DNA from: Sphingomonas faeni
GTDB lineage: Bacteria > Pseudomonadota > Alphaproteobacteria > Sphingomonadales > Sphingomonadaceae
Assembly (NCBI RefSeq): GCF_003053745.1
Contig: NZ_QAYE01000003.1
Coordinates: forward strand, 248,001 to 312,000
Direction: 5' to 3'
DNA length: 64,000 nt
The translations under genes and the position numbers were made by a program. This document shows, piece by piece, positions 20,276 to 29,057 of the stretch (position 1 is the stretch's first letter; every line of letters begins with the position of its first letter). The notes under the pieces are model-generated. The model was not told the DNA's origin. It worked only from the letters and a program-made list of their open reading frames with translations, and did no database searches.

Positions 20276-21324
20276 GCGACGAAGGCATACGCGGCGCCGG
20301 GGACGTGCACCGCGAAGTCGGTCGGGGCGAGCGTCCCGTCCGGCAGGATATCGAGCATCGTCACGCGCTGATCGCGTTCGTGGACGACGATCATTCGGTT
20401 TTCCTCTTCCAACACCATGAAGAAGCGCGGCGATGCGCCTCCGCTGGCGATATGCTGGAGGAGTGTGGGATCGCCGCGTTCGTTCAACGCGAAGACCGCG
20501 ATGCTGTCATGGCCGCGGTTGGAGACGTACAGCCGGTCGCCCGCGGTATTGGCACCGATGTGTGCGACGATGTTCGCGCCGTGCCAGCCTGCGGGGAGGG
20601 TGGATAGAGACGCGCGGGGCTTCAGATCGCGGCCCTCGACGGTCAGCGCGACGAGCGTGCTGTCGAGTTCGCAGGCTAGATACGCCGATTGCGGGTGCTG
20701 CTCATGGAACAGCAGGTGTCGTGGCCCCGATCCGGGCACGGCCTTGAGCGCAGTGTATGGCTCTCCTAGCGTTGCCCGTTCCGCGTCGAATGCAAAGGCC
20801 AGCACTTCGTCGGTCCCCAGATCGGCGACATACAGGAATTGGTTGTCGAAGCCGAAGCCGACCCAGTGCGCGTGTGACGATTGCTGGCGTTCGGGATCGG
20901 GGCCGCTACCGTCATTGGCGTGCACCGTCGGCTGGCCGATCGGCAGCCCGCTCGCCGGATCCAGCTGGAACACTGAGACGTTCCCGCTCGCATAGTTCGC
21001 GACCGCGACGCACGATTGCGTGCGATTCAGCGCGATGTGACACGGTGCTGCCCCGTCGACTGGGACACGCGCTAGCCGGACCCAGCCCGAGGCGGTGCGA
21101 CGGTGTACGCCGAGCGCGCCGTCGTCCTGCTCGTCGACCAGATAGTGGAGATCGAACCGCGACGAATAGGTGCCGAACGATGCGTTGCGTGCATCCGGAT
21201 ACGGAGCGCCGACAGAGCCGGTTCTGCTAAGTGGATAGACGCCCGCGCCGCCACCGCCGGCATAGGTGCCGATCCAGAGCGATCGCGCGGTGTCGAAATC
21301 GGGGCGGGGGTCGGGAAACGTCAT
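20272..21324 (-). CDS. Lactonase-family seven-bladed beta-propeller
   Basis: 350 residues similar to the Pgl/YbhE 6-phosphogluconolactonase-like family: starts SLWIGTYAGGGGAGVYPL, then blade motifs PCHIALNRTQSCVAVANYAS, HAHWVGFG, GPRHLLFHEQHP and NRGHDSIAVF. The role may be phosphogluconolactone hydrolysis, but many homologues have other or unknown activities, so no symbol is given. ATG 21324 has GGAG seven bases upstream; the open extension to 21366 lacks this. Confidence 0.85.
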   Translation of the reverse strand: MTFPDPRPDFDTARSLWIGTYAGGGGAGVYPLSRTGSVGAPYPDARNASFGTYSSRFDLHYLVDEQDDGALGVHRRTASGWVRLARVPVDGAAPCHIALNRTQSCVAVANYASGNVSVFQLDPASGLPIGQPTVHANDGSGPDPERQQSSHAHWVGFGFDNQFLYVADLGTDEVLAFAFDAERATLGEPYTALKAVPGSGPRHLLFHEQHPQSAYLACELDSTLVALTVEGRDLKPRASLSTLPAGWHGANIVAHIGANTAGDRLYVSNRGHDSIAVFALNERGDPTLLQHIASGGASPRFFMVLEEENRMIVVHERDQRVTMLDILPDGTLAPTDFAVHVPGAAYAFVA

Positions 21325-21372
21325 GTCACCGCTCCTAGCCGCGGTCGGCCGGTCGTCGCATCCCAATTCGGA

Positions 21373-21528
21373 TCAGCGTTCGAGCAGCGCGATCAGTTGT
21401 TCGCGGTACAGCAGCGCCAGTTCCTCATGCATCCGCGCGATCATCGGGGTTGGCGCGCGCATCGCCAGCACGGACTGGTCGTCCATCCGGCGTTCGATCA
21501 CGGAAGGGTGGGGGATGAGGTCCGTCAC
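21373..21528 (-). CDS. Small hypothetical protein (51 aa)
   Basis: GTG 21528 gives MTDLIPHPSVIERRMDDQSV, then a helical tail (MHEELALLYREQLIALLER). Third codon positions are strongly G/C, as in real genes here. Another start is ATG 21486 (37 aa). No clear ribosome binding site is visible. It ends about 50 bases upstream of the lactonase-family start, on the same strand, so they could be co-transcribed. No family recognised. Confidence 0.45.
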   Translation of the reverse strand: MTDLIPHPSVIERRMDDQSVLAMRAPTPMIARMHEELALLYREQLIALLER

Positions 21529-21662
21529 CACCGTGTTGAGCCAGCAATGTTGCCGCTGGATTTCGCGACGCGGTTAACGCCGACAACTGCGGCAACATGC
21601 GGGTATCTCGGCAAATTCGCGGCAGGCTGGTATTGGCGTCGGCGTTGCCCTACCGCGGCGTG

Positions 21663-21920
21663 ATGGGCGATCTGGATAGACTGGTACCTTCGGGGATAAT
21701 CGAGCAATGGGTCTATCACCTGCGACGACAGCGTTCGCGGGCGAGTGACGCGATCTGGCTGATAGACCAAGGGTTTACCCTGCATGATGGCCAGGACGGC
21801 GTGCCGTCGCACGATGCGACCGAGCGGTGGCGTGCCGAGCAGGAGACCGTCGTCGAGGAAGTAACCGCGTTGCTTGCGCTCTACGACAAGATCAACCTCG
21901 GCAAGGCCGACATCGCCTGA
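21663..21920 (+). CDS. Small hypothetical protein (85 aa)
   Basis: MGDLDRLVPSGIIEQWVYHL, then RRQRSRASDAIWLIDQGFTL and a Glu-rich helical end (ETVVEEVTALLALYDKINLG). It is probably a small soluble helical protein. ATG 21663 is preferred; ATG 21597 would add residues of different composition. No Shine-Dalgarno is seen. It is divergent from the 51-aa gene and convergent with the 91-aa gene. No family recognised. Confidence 0.5.
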   Translation: MGDLDRLVPSGIIEQWVYHLRRQRSRASDAIWLIDQGFTLHDGQDGVPSHDATERWRAEQETVVEEVTALLALYDKINLGKADIA

Positions 21921-21942
21921 CATTCCCCGGTCGGATGGGCCG

Positions 21943-22218
21943 CTATCCGACATCACCGTAACTCCTGCGGATCAGGTCGCCGGTCTGCTCCAGCGACACG
22001 CTTTGCGGTGGTTCGGCATCGGGCATTTTTGCGACCAGTTCGGCGGTCGCCGCGAGTTGAAGATGTCGCTCGCTGAGTACCCGATGCGCGGTATAGGCCG
22101 CGTCCGAGCGCGCTGAAGCTGCAAGTACCCGTTCCTGCGCGGCCCGGTCTTCGTGATACGCGACACGATCACGCCACGCTGCGGCGTTCGTCTCCGTCTG
22201 TTCGATGTCGTCGGTCAT
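21943..22218 (-). CDS. Small hypothetical helical protein (91 aa)
   Basis: MTDDIEQTETNAAAWRDRVA, then a charged, Ala-rich stretch without Pro or Gly that should form a long coiled helix (EDRAAQERVLAASARSDAAY). It ends with LIRRSYGDVG. Soluble, no signal peptide. Function unknown. It is the third small orphan gene in this 0.85-kb stretch and lies just upstream of nothing obvious on its strand. Confidence 0.6.
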   Translation of the reverse strand: MTDDIEQTETNAAAWRDRVAYHEDRAAQERVLAASARSDAAYTAHRVLSERHLQLAATAELVAKMPDAEPPQSVSLEQTGDLIRRSYGDVG

Positions 22219-22309
22219 ACTGCGGTCCGTTCGTCGTCAGACTTGATCTACTTTAGTTGCTCCTTACAGTATTATGTTGGTTAACGCATCGGTTCTGGAT
22301 GTATCTACC

Positions 22310-23722
22310 TCATGCGGCGGGGCGACTTGGCGCCTGCCAGCCACCACCCAACGCACGGAACAGGTCGACTTGCGCCCCTGCGATCCGCGAGTCGGCGGCG
22401 GCGAGGTCCGTATCCGTGTCCGCCAGCGTGCGTTCCGCGTCGAGGACGTCGAGGAAATCGATTTGGCCTTCGCGCTGGCGGGCGCGGGTGATGCGCGCGG
22501 CCGTCGCGGCGTTGTCGTGTGCTGACTGGAGTTGCGTGCGGCGATCGAGTTCGCGGGCGTAGTTCGACAGCGCGGTCTCGGTTTCCTCTAGTGCGGTGAG
22601 GACGCTGCCGTCGAAGTTGGCAAGCGCGCCGCGCGAGTCTGCTTCGGCGCCGGCGATGCGCGCGCGCGCGGCGGACTGGTTGAGCGACCAGTTCAGCAGC
22701 GGCCCGAGCAGCCAGCGGATCGGGCCACCGGTGAAGATGTCGCCAACGCTAAGCGCGGTCGAGCCGATCGAGCCGCCGAGCGAAATCTGCGGATAGAGTT
22801 GCGAGGTCTGGACGCCGATGCGGGCAGTGGCGGCCGCGAGCCGGCGTTCGGCGGCGTGGACGTCTGGGCGGCGCGCGAGCAAGGTCGCGCCGTCGCCGAT
22901 CGGGATAGGCTGGTCGAGGCGGGGCGTGGTGGTGCGGGCGCCGGCGGTTGCGGGCAGGTCCTGCGGGGTGCGGCCGGTGAGCGTGGCGAGGCGGAAGAGC
23001 GCGGCTTGGCGCTCGGCCTCGATCTGCGGGATGTTGGCGGCGCGCTGGTCACGCAGGGCTGCGATCCGGACCTGGTCGAGGCGGGCTGCACGACCGGCGT
23101 CGACGCGCTTGCCGGTCAGCGTGTTCGATTTGTCGAGCAGGTCGACGATCCGCCGCGCGACCGCGAGGCGTTCGGCGGACGACGCTGCGTCGACATAGGC
23201 GCGGGTGGTTGCCGCGACGATCGAGACGCGGACGGCGTCGGCATCGGCCTGCGCCGCGCCGACGTCACCCCGGGCGGCTTCGACGTTGCGGCGGACTCGG
23301 CCGGCGAGATCGACCTCGTAGCTGACGTCCAGGCCTACGTCGTAGGTAGCGCGCTCGCGATCGAGACCGGGCAGGTTCTGGAGTTGCGAGGTACGCGCGT
23401 AGTTGCCGCTCGCGCCCGCGTTTACCTGTGGCTCGCGGTCGGTTTTCGCGCCGCGCAACGACGCGCGGGCGCTATCTAGCCGGGCGACTGCCACGCGCAG
23501 GTCGGTGTTTGCGGCGAGTGCGTCTGCGACGAGGCCGTCGAGGACCGGGTCGCGGTACATCCGCCACCAGTCGTTGTCGGGCGCAGTCGTGACGGTGGCT
23601 GCGTTGGCGGTGACGAACGACGCCGCCGCCTTGGGTGGGGTGATCGGGGCGACATAGTCGGGGCCGGCGGCGCAGGCGGCGAGCGTCAGCGCCGAGAGGC
23701 TCGCGAGGAGGGCGGACTTCAT
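22310..23722 (-). CDS. RND efflux outer-membrane lipoprotein (NodT family)
   Basis: 470 residues. Lipobox LAACAAG places the lipidated cysteine at about residue 17. The NodT start (DNDWWRMYRDPVLDGLVADA) and two coiled-coil repeats follow. It is the TolC-like channel of the RND pump upstream and the last gene of the operon, starting 10 bases after the pump gene. The C-terminus (RALGGGWQAP) is typical of this family. Confidence 0.93.
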   Translation of the reverse strand: MKSALLASLSALTLAACAAGPDYVAPITPPKAAASFVTANAATVTTAPDNDWWRMYRDPVLDGLVADALAANTDLRVAVARLDSARASLRGAKTDREPQVNAGASGNYARTSQLQNLPGLDRERATYDVGLDVSYEVDLAGRVRRNVEAARGDVGAAQADADAVRVSIVAATTRAYVDAASSAERLAVARRIVDLLDKSNTLTGKRVDAGRAARLDQVRIAALRDQRAANIPQIEAERQAALFRLATLTGRTPQDLPATAGARTTTPRLDQPIPIGDGATLLARRPDVHAAERRLAAATARIGVQTSQLYPQISLGGSIGSTALSVGDIFTGGPIRWLLGPLLNWSLNQSAARARIAGAEADSRGALANFDGSVLTALEETETALSNYARELDRRTQLQSAHDNAATAARITRARQREGQIDFLDVLDAERTLADTDTDLAAADSRIAGAQVDLFRALGGGWQAPSRPAA

Positions 23723-23732
23723 GATGCTGGTC

Positions 23733-26700
23733 CTATTCGGCTGGCTGAAGGGTCGCGGCGGGGGCGGGACGGCGGCGTTCGAACCGCAGCGCCAGCGCCC
23801 GTGCTACGACGTAGAAGGTGGGGGTGAAGAGCAGCCCGAACCCGGTCACGCCGATCATCCCGAAGAACACCGCGGTCCCGAGTGCCTGGCGGAGTTCCGC
23901 ACCGGCACCGGTCGCGATCACCAGCGGCACCGCGCCGAGGATGAACGCGAAGCTCGTCATCAGGATCGGCCGCAACCGGTCCTTCGCCGCGCGCACTGCG
24001 GCCTCGACCGGGGTGAGGCCGTCCTGTTCCTCGGCCTGTTTGGCGAACTCGACCACGAGGATCGCGTTCTTCGCGGCGAGCGCAATCAGCACGACCAGGC
24101 CGATCTGCGTGAGGACGTTGTTGTCCATGCCCCGCAGGTTCACGCCGGTCATCGCGGCCAACAGGCACATCGGCACGATCAGGATGATCGCGAGCGGTAG
24201 CGTCAGGCTCTCATATTGTGCGGCGAGGACGAGGAAGACGAACACTACCGCCATGCCGAAGACGAGCGCGGCGGTGCTGCCGGCGGCCTTCTGCTGATAA
24301 GCGATGCCGGTCCATTCATGCGCGTAGCCCGCCGGGAGCGACGCATCGGCGAGCTTCTCCATTGCGACCAGCGACTGGCCCGACGAATAGCCCTTGGCGG
24401 TGTCGCCATCGACCTCGACCGCGGGGAAGAGGTTGTAGCGGACCACGCGGTACGGTCCGGTCTTGTCCTTGAACGTCGAGACCGAGCCGACCGGGACCAT
24501 CTGGCCCGAGTTGGAGCGCGTCTTCAGATTGGCGATGTCCGCGGTGGTGTTGCGGAACGGTGCGTCGGCCTGCGCGGTGACGCGGTAGGTGCGGCCCAGC
24601 AGGTTGAAGTCGTTGACGAACGCCGAGCCGAGATAGACCTGCAACGCCTCGAACACGCGCTCGGGGGGAACGCCGAGGAGGTTGGCCTTGGCGCGATCGA
24701 CGTCGGCGAAGATGCGCGGCGTGGCGGTGTCGAAGAACGTGTAGATCTGGGCGAGACCCTTGGTCTGGTTCGCCTGGCCGATCAGCGCGTAGCTCGTCTT
24801 GCCGAGGTCGGCGTAACCGTGGCCGCCCTGGTCCTGCACCATCAGGCGATAGCCGCCGGCCGAGCCGATACCCTGGATCAGCGGTGGCGGGACGATCAGC
24901 AGACGCGCTTCGGTGATGTCGCCGGTCGCCTTCTGCGACTCCGCCATGATGCTCGCGAGCGTCACGCCGAGCTTCTTGCGTTCCTCGAAGCTCTTGAGCG
25001 GGATGTAGGCGGCGGCCGAGTTGGGGGCGAGCGTCTGCGACGGGCCGTCGAAGCCCGCGAGCATCACCGCGCCCTTGACGCCGGCGAGCGGGAGGATGCG
25101 TTTCGCGACCTTCTGCATGACGGCATCGGTACGCTCGACCGATGAGCCGGGCGGAAGCTGGATGACGGTCAGGAAGTAGCCCTGGTCCTGCGCGGGGACG
25201 AAGCCCGACGGCGTAATCGTGAACACCCCAACGGTAACCGCGATCAGTGCGGCATAGGCGATCATCATCCGGCGCGGCGCGGTGACTAGACGCGCGGTGA
25301 GGCGGGCATAGCTGTCGCTCATCCGCTCGAACCCGCGGTTGAAGGCATCGCCTGCGCGGCGGACCGTACGGGTCAGGCGGTTGCCGGAATCGGCGGGGGC
25401 AGTCGGCTTGAGAAGCATCGCGGCGAGTGCCGGCGACAGCGTCAGCGAGATCAGCAGCGAGATGATCGTCGCGGTCGAGATCGTCACCGCGAACTGGCGG
25501 TAGAACGCGCCGGACAGCCCGGTGAGGAACACGGTCGGGATGAACACCGCGCACAGCACGAGTACGATCGCGACGAGCGCGCCCGACACTTCGTCCATCG
25601 ACGTACGCGCCGCCTCCAACGGGGAGAGCCCGTGTTCGAGGTTGCGCTCGACATTCTCGACCACGACGATCGCATCATCGACGACGATGCCGATCGCGAG
25701 GACGAGGCCGAACAGCGAGAGGTTGTTGAGGCTGTACCCGGCGGCGGCGAGCACCGCGAACGTGCCGATAAGCGAGACAGGGATGGCAACGATCGGGATG
25801 ATCGCCGCGCGCCACTTCTGCAGGAAGACGAGGATGACGAGCACCACGAGGACCATCGCCTCGAAGAGCGTGTGCTTCACCGCGTCGATCGACTGCGCGA
25901 TGAACTCGGTCGGGTTGTAGATGACCTTGTATTCGAGGCCCTTGGGGAAGCGCTTCGACATGCTTTCCATCTCGGCGGTGACGGCCTGCGCCGCGCCGAG
26001 CGCGTTCGAGCCGGGGCGCTGGAAGACCGCGGCGATGACCGTCGGCTTGCCGCTTAGATAGGTATTCGCGCCGTAATCCTGTGCGCCGAGCTCGACCCGC
26101 GCGACGTCCGAGACGCGGACCTGGCGGCCTTGCGCGTCGGTGCGGATGACGACGTCGGCGAACTGCTTGGGATCGGTCAGGCGGCCCTGCGTCTCGACGT
26201 TGAGCTGGAACGCGCTGTTGCCCTTGTCGTACGGCGGCTGGCCGAGCGTGCCCGCGGCGACCTGGACGTTCTGCGCGCGCAGAGCGGCGACGATTTCGCC
26301 GGCGGTGAGGTCGAGCGCGGCGGCGCGGCCGGGGTCGATCCAGATGCGCATCGAGTAATCGCGCGCGCCGAACAGCTGCACGTCGCCGACGCCGTCGATG
26401 CGGCTGAGGCGATCGCGGACCTGCGTCAGCGCGTAGTTGGAGATGTAGCCGCGATCGAGCGAGTTGTCGGGCGAGACAAGGTTCACCACCATCAGGAAGT
26501 CGGGCGACGTCTTGCGCGTCACCACGCCGAGACGCTGGACGTCTTCGGGCAGGCGCGGGACGGCGACTGCGACGCGGTTCTGGACGAGCACCTGGGCTGC
26601 GTCGAGGTTGGTGCCGATCTTGAAGGTGACGGTGATCGTCACCTTGCCGTCGCCGGTCGATTGCGACGACTGGTACAGCATGTTGTCGACGCCGTTGATC

Positions 26701-26909
26701 TCCTGCTCGATCGGCGCGGCGACGGTTTCCGCGACTGTCTCGGCAGAGGCGCCGGGATAGGTCGCGCTGACCGTGACGGTGGGGGGGACGATGTCGGGAT
26801 ATTGCGACACCGGCAGCGTCATGTAGGCGATCGCACCGACGATCGTGATGATCACCGCGATCACGCCCGCGAAGATCGGCCGGGTGATGAAGAAGCGCGA
26901 GAAGCGCAT
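23733..26909 (-). CDS. RND multidrug efflux pump, HAE-1 family (AcrB-like)
   Basis: 1058 residues, the normal AcrB length. N-terminus MRFSRFFITRPIFAGVIAVI is the first helix; two large periplasmic loops and 12 transmembrane helices follow. Helix 4 carries the proton-relay aspartates in GIVVDDAIVVVENVER (about 405-410), and the GSSVERTDAV and GSAFVNDFNLLGR segments match porter-domain motifs. It should expel amphiphilic drugs by proton antiport. ATG 26909 is chosen; the 11-residue open extension lacks conservation. A type B repeat fills the gap to the upstream fusion-protein gene. Confidence 0.95.
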   Translation of the reverse strand: MRFSRFFITRPIFAGVIAVIITIVGAIAYMTLPVSQYPDIVPPTVTVSATYPGASAETVAETVAAPIEQEINGVDNMLYQSSQSTGDGKVTITVTFKIGTNLDAAQVLVQNRVAVAVPRLPEDVQRLGVVTRKTSPDFLMVVNLVSPDNSLDRGYISNYALTQVRDRLSRIDGVGDVQLFGARDYSMRIWIDPGRAAALDLTAGEIVAALRAQNVQVAAGTLGQPPYDKGNSAFQLNVETQGRLTDPKQFADVVIRTDAQGRQVRVSDVARVELGAQDYGANTYLSGKPTVIAAVFQRPGSNALGAAQAVTAEMESMSKRFPKGLEYKVIYNPTEFIAQSIDAVKHTLFEAMVLVVLVILVFLQKWRAAIIPIVAIPVSLIGTFAVLAAAGYSLNNLSLFGLVLAIGIVVDDAIVVVENVERNLEHGLSPLEAARTSMDEVSGALVAIVLVLCAVFIPTVFLTGLSGAFYRQFAVTISTATIISLLISLTLSPALAAMLLKPTAPADSGNRLTRTVRRAGDAFNRGFERMSDSYARLTARLVTAPRRMMIAYAALIAVTVGVFTITPSGFVPAQDQGYFLTVIQLPPGSSVERTDAVMQKVAKRILPLAGVKGAVMLAGFDGPSQTLAPNSAAAYIPLKSFEERKKLGVTLASIMAESQKATGDITEARLLIVPPPLIQGIGSAGGYRLMVQDQGGHGYADLGKTSYALIGQANQTKGLAQIYTFFDTATPRIFADVDRAKANLLGVPPERVFEALQVYLGSAFVNDFNLLGRTYRVTAQADAPFRNTTADIANLKTRSNSGQMVPVGSVSTFKDKTGPYRVVRYNLFPAVEVDGDTAKGYSSGQSLVAMEKLADASLPAGYAHEWTGIAYQQKAAGSTAALVFGMAVVFVFLVLAAQYESLTLPLAIILIVPMCLLAAMTGVNLRGMDNNVLTQIGLVVLIALAAKNAILVVEFAKQAEEQDGLTPVEAAVRAAKDRLRPILMTSFAFILGAVPLVIATGAGAELRQALGTAVFFGMIGVTGFGLLFTPTFYVVARALALRFERRRPAPAATLQPAE

Positions 26910-26951
26910 GGTTTGTGTCCTCGAAAGAAGAGCGACGGACACGCCCCAACA

Positions 26952-27043
26952 CCACCCCGGCGGAGGCCGGGGCCCAATTGGGCGAACCGCAGTGATTTAG
27001 TCGAAACGCTAACCCAATTGGGCCCCGGCCTTCGCCGGGGTGG
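26952..27043. repeat. Paired-hairpin repeat, type B (inside RND operon)
   Basis: Hairpins CCCCGGC/GCCGGGG at 26955-26972 and 27023-27040, each flanked inside by the palindrome CCCAATTGGG. It fills almost all of the gap between the membrane-fusion and pump genes. Confidence 0.88.
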
Positions 27044-27047
27044 ACGC

Positions 27048-28325
27048 TTACTTGGCGAGCGTGGCCTCGCCCGAGATCGGCTGGACCGACGCCGGCGCAC
27101 TCGTACCCGAGGCGACCACGATCCGGCCGACCTTCGGCGCAACCGTGGCACCCGGCATCGCCATCTGCGTGCCCTGGATGATGATCCGGTCGTTCGGCCC
27201 GATCCCCGAGCGCACGATCCGAAGACCATCGATCACCGGCCCAAGCTCGACCGGCTTCTGGCTCACGACGTTCTTCGCATCGATCGTCAGCAGAACCTTG
27301 CGCGCCTGATCGGTCTGCACCGCATCGTCGGGCACCAGCAGAGCCTGCCGCGTTCCCGCACTCGCGAGGCGCATGTTGCCGAACATCCCCGGCGTTAGGA
27401 AATACCCCGGGTTGGCGAGCACCGCACGACCGCGGATCGTGCCCGAGCGCTGGTCGAGGCCGTTGTCGGTGAAGTCGAGCTTGCCCTTCCAGCGATGCTC
27501 GGTCTCGTCCTGCAACTGGATCTCGACCGCCGCCGGCGTCGCGCCGGGCCGCCGTGCGCGCTGCGTCTTGAGGTACAAGGCCTCGGAGCCGTCGAACGTG
27601 AAGTAGATCGGGTCGAGCGCGTTGATCGTCGTCAGCACCGTGCCGCCGGTGCCCTCGCCGCCTGCGACCTGGTTGCCTGCATCGACGCGGCGATCGGAGA
27701 TGCGACCGCCGATCGGTGCGCGAACCTGCGTGAAACCGACGTCGAGCGCGCGAGCGCGTTCGCGAGCCTGCGCCGCAGCGAGTGCCGCCTGCGCTGCTTC
27801 GAGCCGACCGCGCAGGGCGTCGACTTCGCCCGCCGAAACAGCTTCGTCAGCGACCAGTCGTTGCGCGCGACCCAAGTCGGTACGTGCCAGCGACAAGGCG
27901 CTTCGTGCGCTAGCAACGTTGGCGTGCGCCTCGGCCAGCGCGGCGGCGAACGGGCGGGAATCGATCGTGAAGAGCAGCTGCCCTTTGCTGACGATCTCGC
28001 CGTCGCGGAAGTGGATCCCGGTGACTTCGCCCGCGACGCGCGGACGAATCTCGACCGTGCGGCTAGGTGCAAAGCGACCGACATAATCGTCCCACTCGCT
28101 GACCTGCCGCACCAGCGGCGACGCGACCGTGACGGAGGCGGGCGGTGGGGCCGCCATCGCTGCGTCGGGATGGTCGAACAGCTTCACGCCGACCGCACCG
28201 AGCAGCGCGATCGGCACGAGCACCATCGCGCCGCGCTGCCATGCGGGTCGTCGGTGACGGTCCGCGGGCGGCGACGCGACGACGTCGGCGTCGTTCGCGG
28301 CCGTGATCGTGGTCAATTGGTTCAC
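27048..28325 (-). CDS. RND membrane fusion protein (AcrA-like)
   Basis: 425 residues. A short cytoplasmic N-terminus and one hydrophobic helix (about 34-52) act as anchor or uncleaved signal. The lipoyl/hairpin core follows: YVGRFAPSRTVEIRPRVAG, FRDGEIVSKGQLLFTID, then GGRISDRRVDAGNQVAGGEG. No lipobox is seen. GTG 28325 overlaps the stop of the 132-aa gene (GTGA), so translation is coupled. It links the pump to the outer-membrane channel. Confidence 0.92.
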   Translation of the reverse strand: MNQLTTITAANDADVVASPPADRHRRPAWQRGAMVLVPIALLGAVGVKLFDHPDAAMAAPPPASVTVASPLVRQVSEWDDYVGRFAPSRTVEIRPRVAGEVTGIHFRDGEIVSKGQLLFTIDSRPFAAALAEAHANVASARSALSLARTDLGRAQRLVADEAVSAGEVDALRGRLEAAQAALAAAQARERARALDVGFTQVRAPIGGRISDRRVDAGNQVAGGEGTGGTVLTTINALDPIYFTFDGSEALYLKTQRARRPGATPAAVEIQLQDETEHRWKGKLDFTDNGLDQRSGTIRGRAVLANPGYFLTPGMFGNMRLASAGTRQALLVPDDAVQTDQARKVLLTIDAKNVVSQKPVELGPVIDGLRIVRSGIGPNDRIIIQGTQMAMPGATVAPKVGRIVVASGTSAPASVQPISGEATLAK

Positions 28326-28720
28326 GCTGCGATGCTCCGCTTCTGCTGGATGCCGACGCGCATGCCGGTCACGCTCTCGACGAGCGTTTCGATCTGTGCC
28401 TCGGCAAAGCCGGCGGCGAGGAAGCCCTGGATCTCGGCCATCGGCAGTGCGAAGCCGCGGCGCCAGGCGTACACGGCCATCCGGCGCAACGCTTCGAGCC
28501 GGGGGTCGGCGAGCCGCGACGCGGTGCTCAGGCCGAACAGGCTGCCCATCGCGCGCGACATGCGGCTCGGGCCGGACAGGCTGCGCAACGTGTCGCGCTT
28601 GGCGAGCGCGATGACGCTCCATTCCAATGCCGAAAAGCCGGTCGGGGCAGGGGCGGCGACCGTCTGCGTGCGGCTGGTGACGGGCGAAGCGAACATGTTG
28701 TCGAGGTCGAGATAAGCCAT
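28322..28720 (-). CDS. Conserved-looking 132-aa protein heading the RND operon
   Basis: Begins MAYLDLDNMFASPVTSR, then FSALEWSVIALAKRDTLRSL, a central basic helical part (RRMAVYAWRRGFALPMAEIQ) and ends GIQQKRSIAA. Soluble, no signal peptide or membrane helix, and I do not recognise the family. AAGGGGG upstream of ATG 28720 is a strong ribosome binding site. It is the first gene after the TetR-controlled promoter and overlaps the fusion-protein gene by four bases, so it is co-expressed with the pump. It could be a local regulator or accessory; this is inference. Confidence 0.75.
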   Translation of the reverse strand: MAYLDLDNMFASPVTSRTQTVAAPAPTGFSALEWSVIALAKRDTLRSLSGPSRMSRAMGSLFGLSTASRLADPRLEALRRMAVYAWRRGFALPMAEIQGFLAAGFAEAQIETLVESVTGMRVGIQQKRSIAA

Positions 28721-28761
28721 GGGATTGTCCCCCTTTTGATCTTGGGCAAGCGCTGGCCTTC

Positions 28762-28782
28762 GTCGGTGGACGGTCCACCGAC
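28762..28782. other. Dyad in the RND operon leader
   Basis: GTCGGTGGAC and GTCCACCGAC form a perfect 10-bp inverted repeat around one base. It lies about 40 bases before the 132-aa start codon, within the predicted untranslated leader (about 28721-28948). A second palindrome, ATTTTCGAAAAT, is at 28850-28861. No other feature is seen in 28721-29057 apart from the promoter and operators. Confidence 0.5.
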
Positions 28783-28943
28783 GTCAGCTGGTCGCAGGGC
28801 GTGCGCGGTCGTTGCCGGCACATCACCGTGCCACGCTTGCCCGCTTGGAATTTTCGAAAATCGGGCCGAAGCCGTCTTAGGTTTGAACCGTGGTCATGGG
28901 TTGGTGTCCCCGGCTGCCCCATCCGAAGTAGGAGAGAGCTTCG

Positions 28944-28982
28944 ATACCAGTCGGTATATAAACCTAGCGTTCATCTAGTCAA
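28944..28982 (-). promoter_or_regulatory. RND operon promoter with TetR operator
   Basis: Leftward promoter: TTGACT (28982-28977), 16-base spacer, TATATA (28960-28955). The dyad ATACCAGTCGGTAT (28944-28957) overlaps the -10 and probable start site, a typical repressor position. Confidence 0.75.
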
Positions 28983-28991
28983 CAGACTTTT

Positions 28992-29005
28992 GTACCGGCC
29001 GGTAT
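28992..29005. promoter_or_regulatory. Second TetR operator
   Basis: GTACCGGCCGGTAT contains the perfect palindrome TACCGGCCGGTA. It lies 10 bases upstream of the -35 of the RND promoter and 48 bases from the first operator, with which it shares the TACC/GGTA half-sites. Confidence 0.7.
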
Positions 29006-29057
29006 TTTAAATTTCATCGCATCGTGATGCGTGACAATTTTGCCGGTCGCGTCTCGC

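Noticed and set aside
28326..28922. Open extension upstream of the RND fusion protein
   Set aside because: It overlaps the 132-aa gene in another frame and would not match the family N-terminus. GTG 28325 with GTGA overlap is better.
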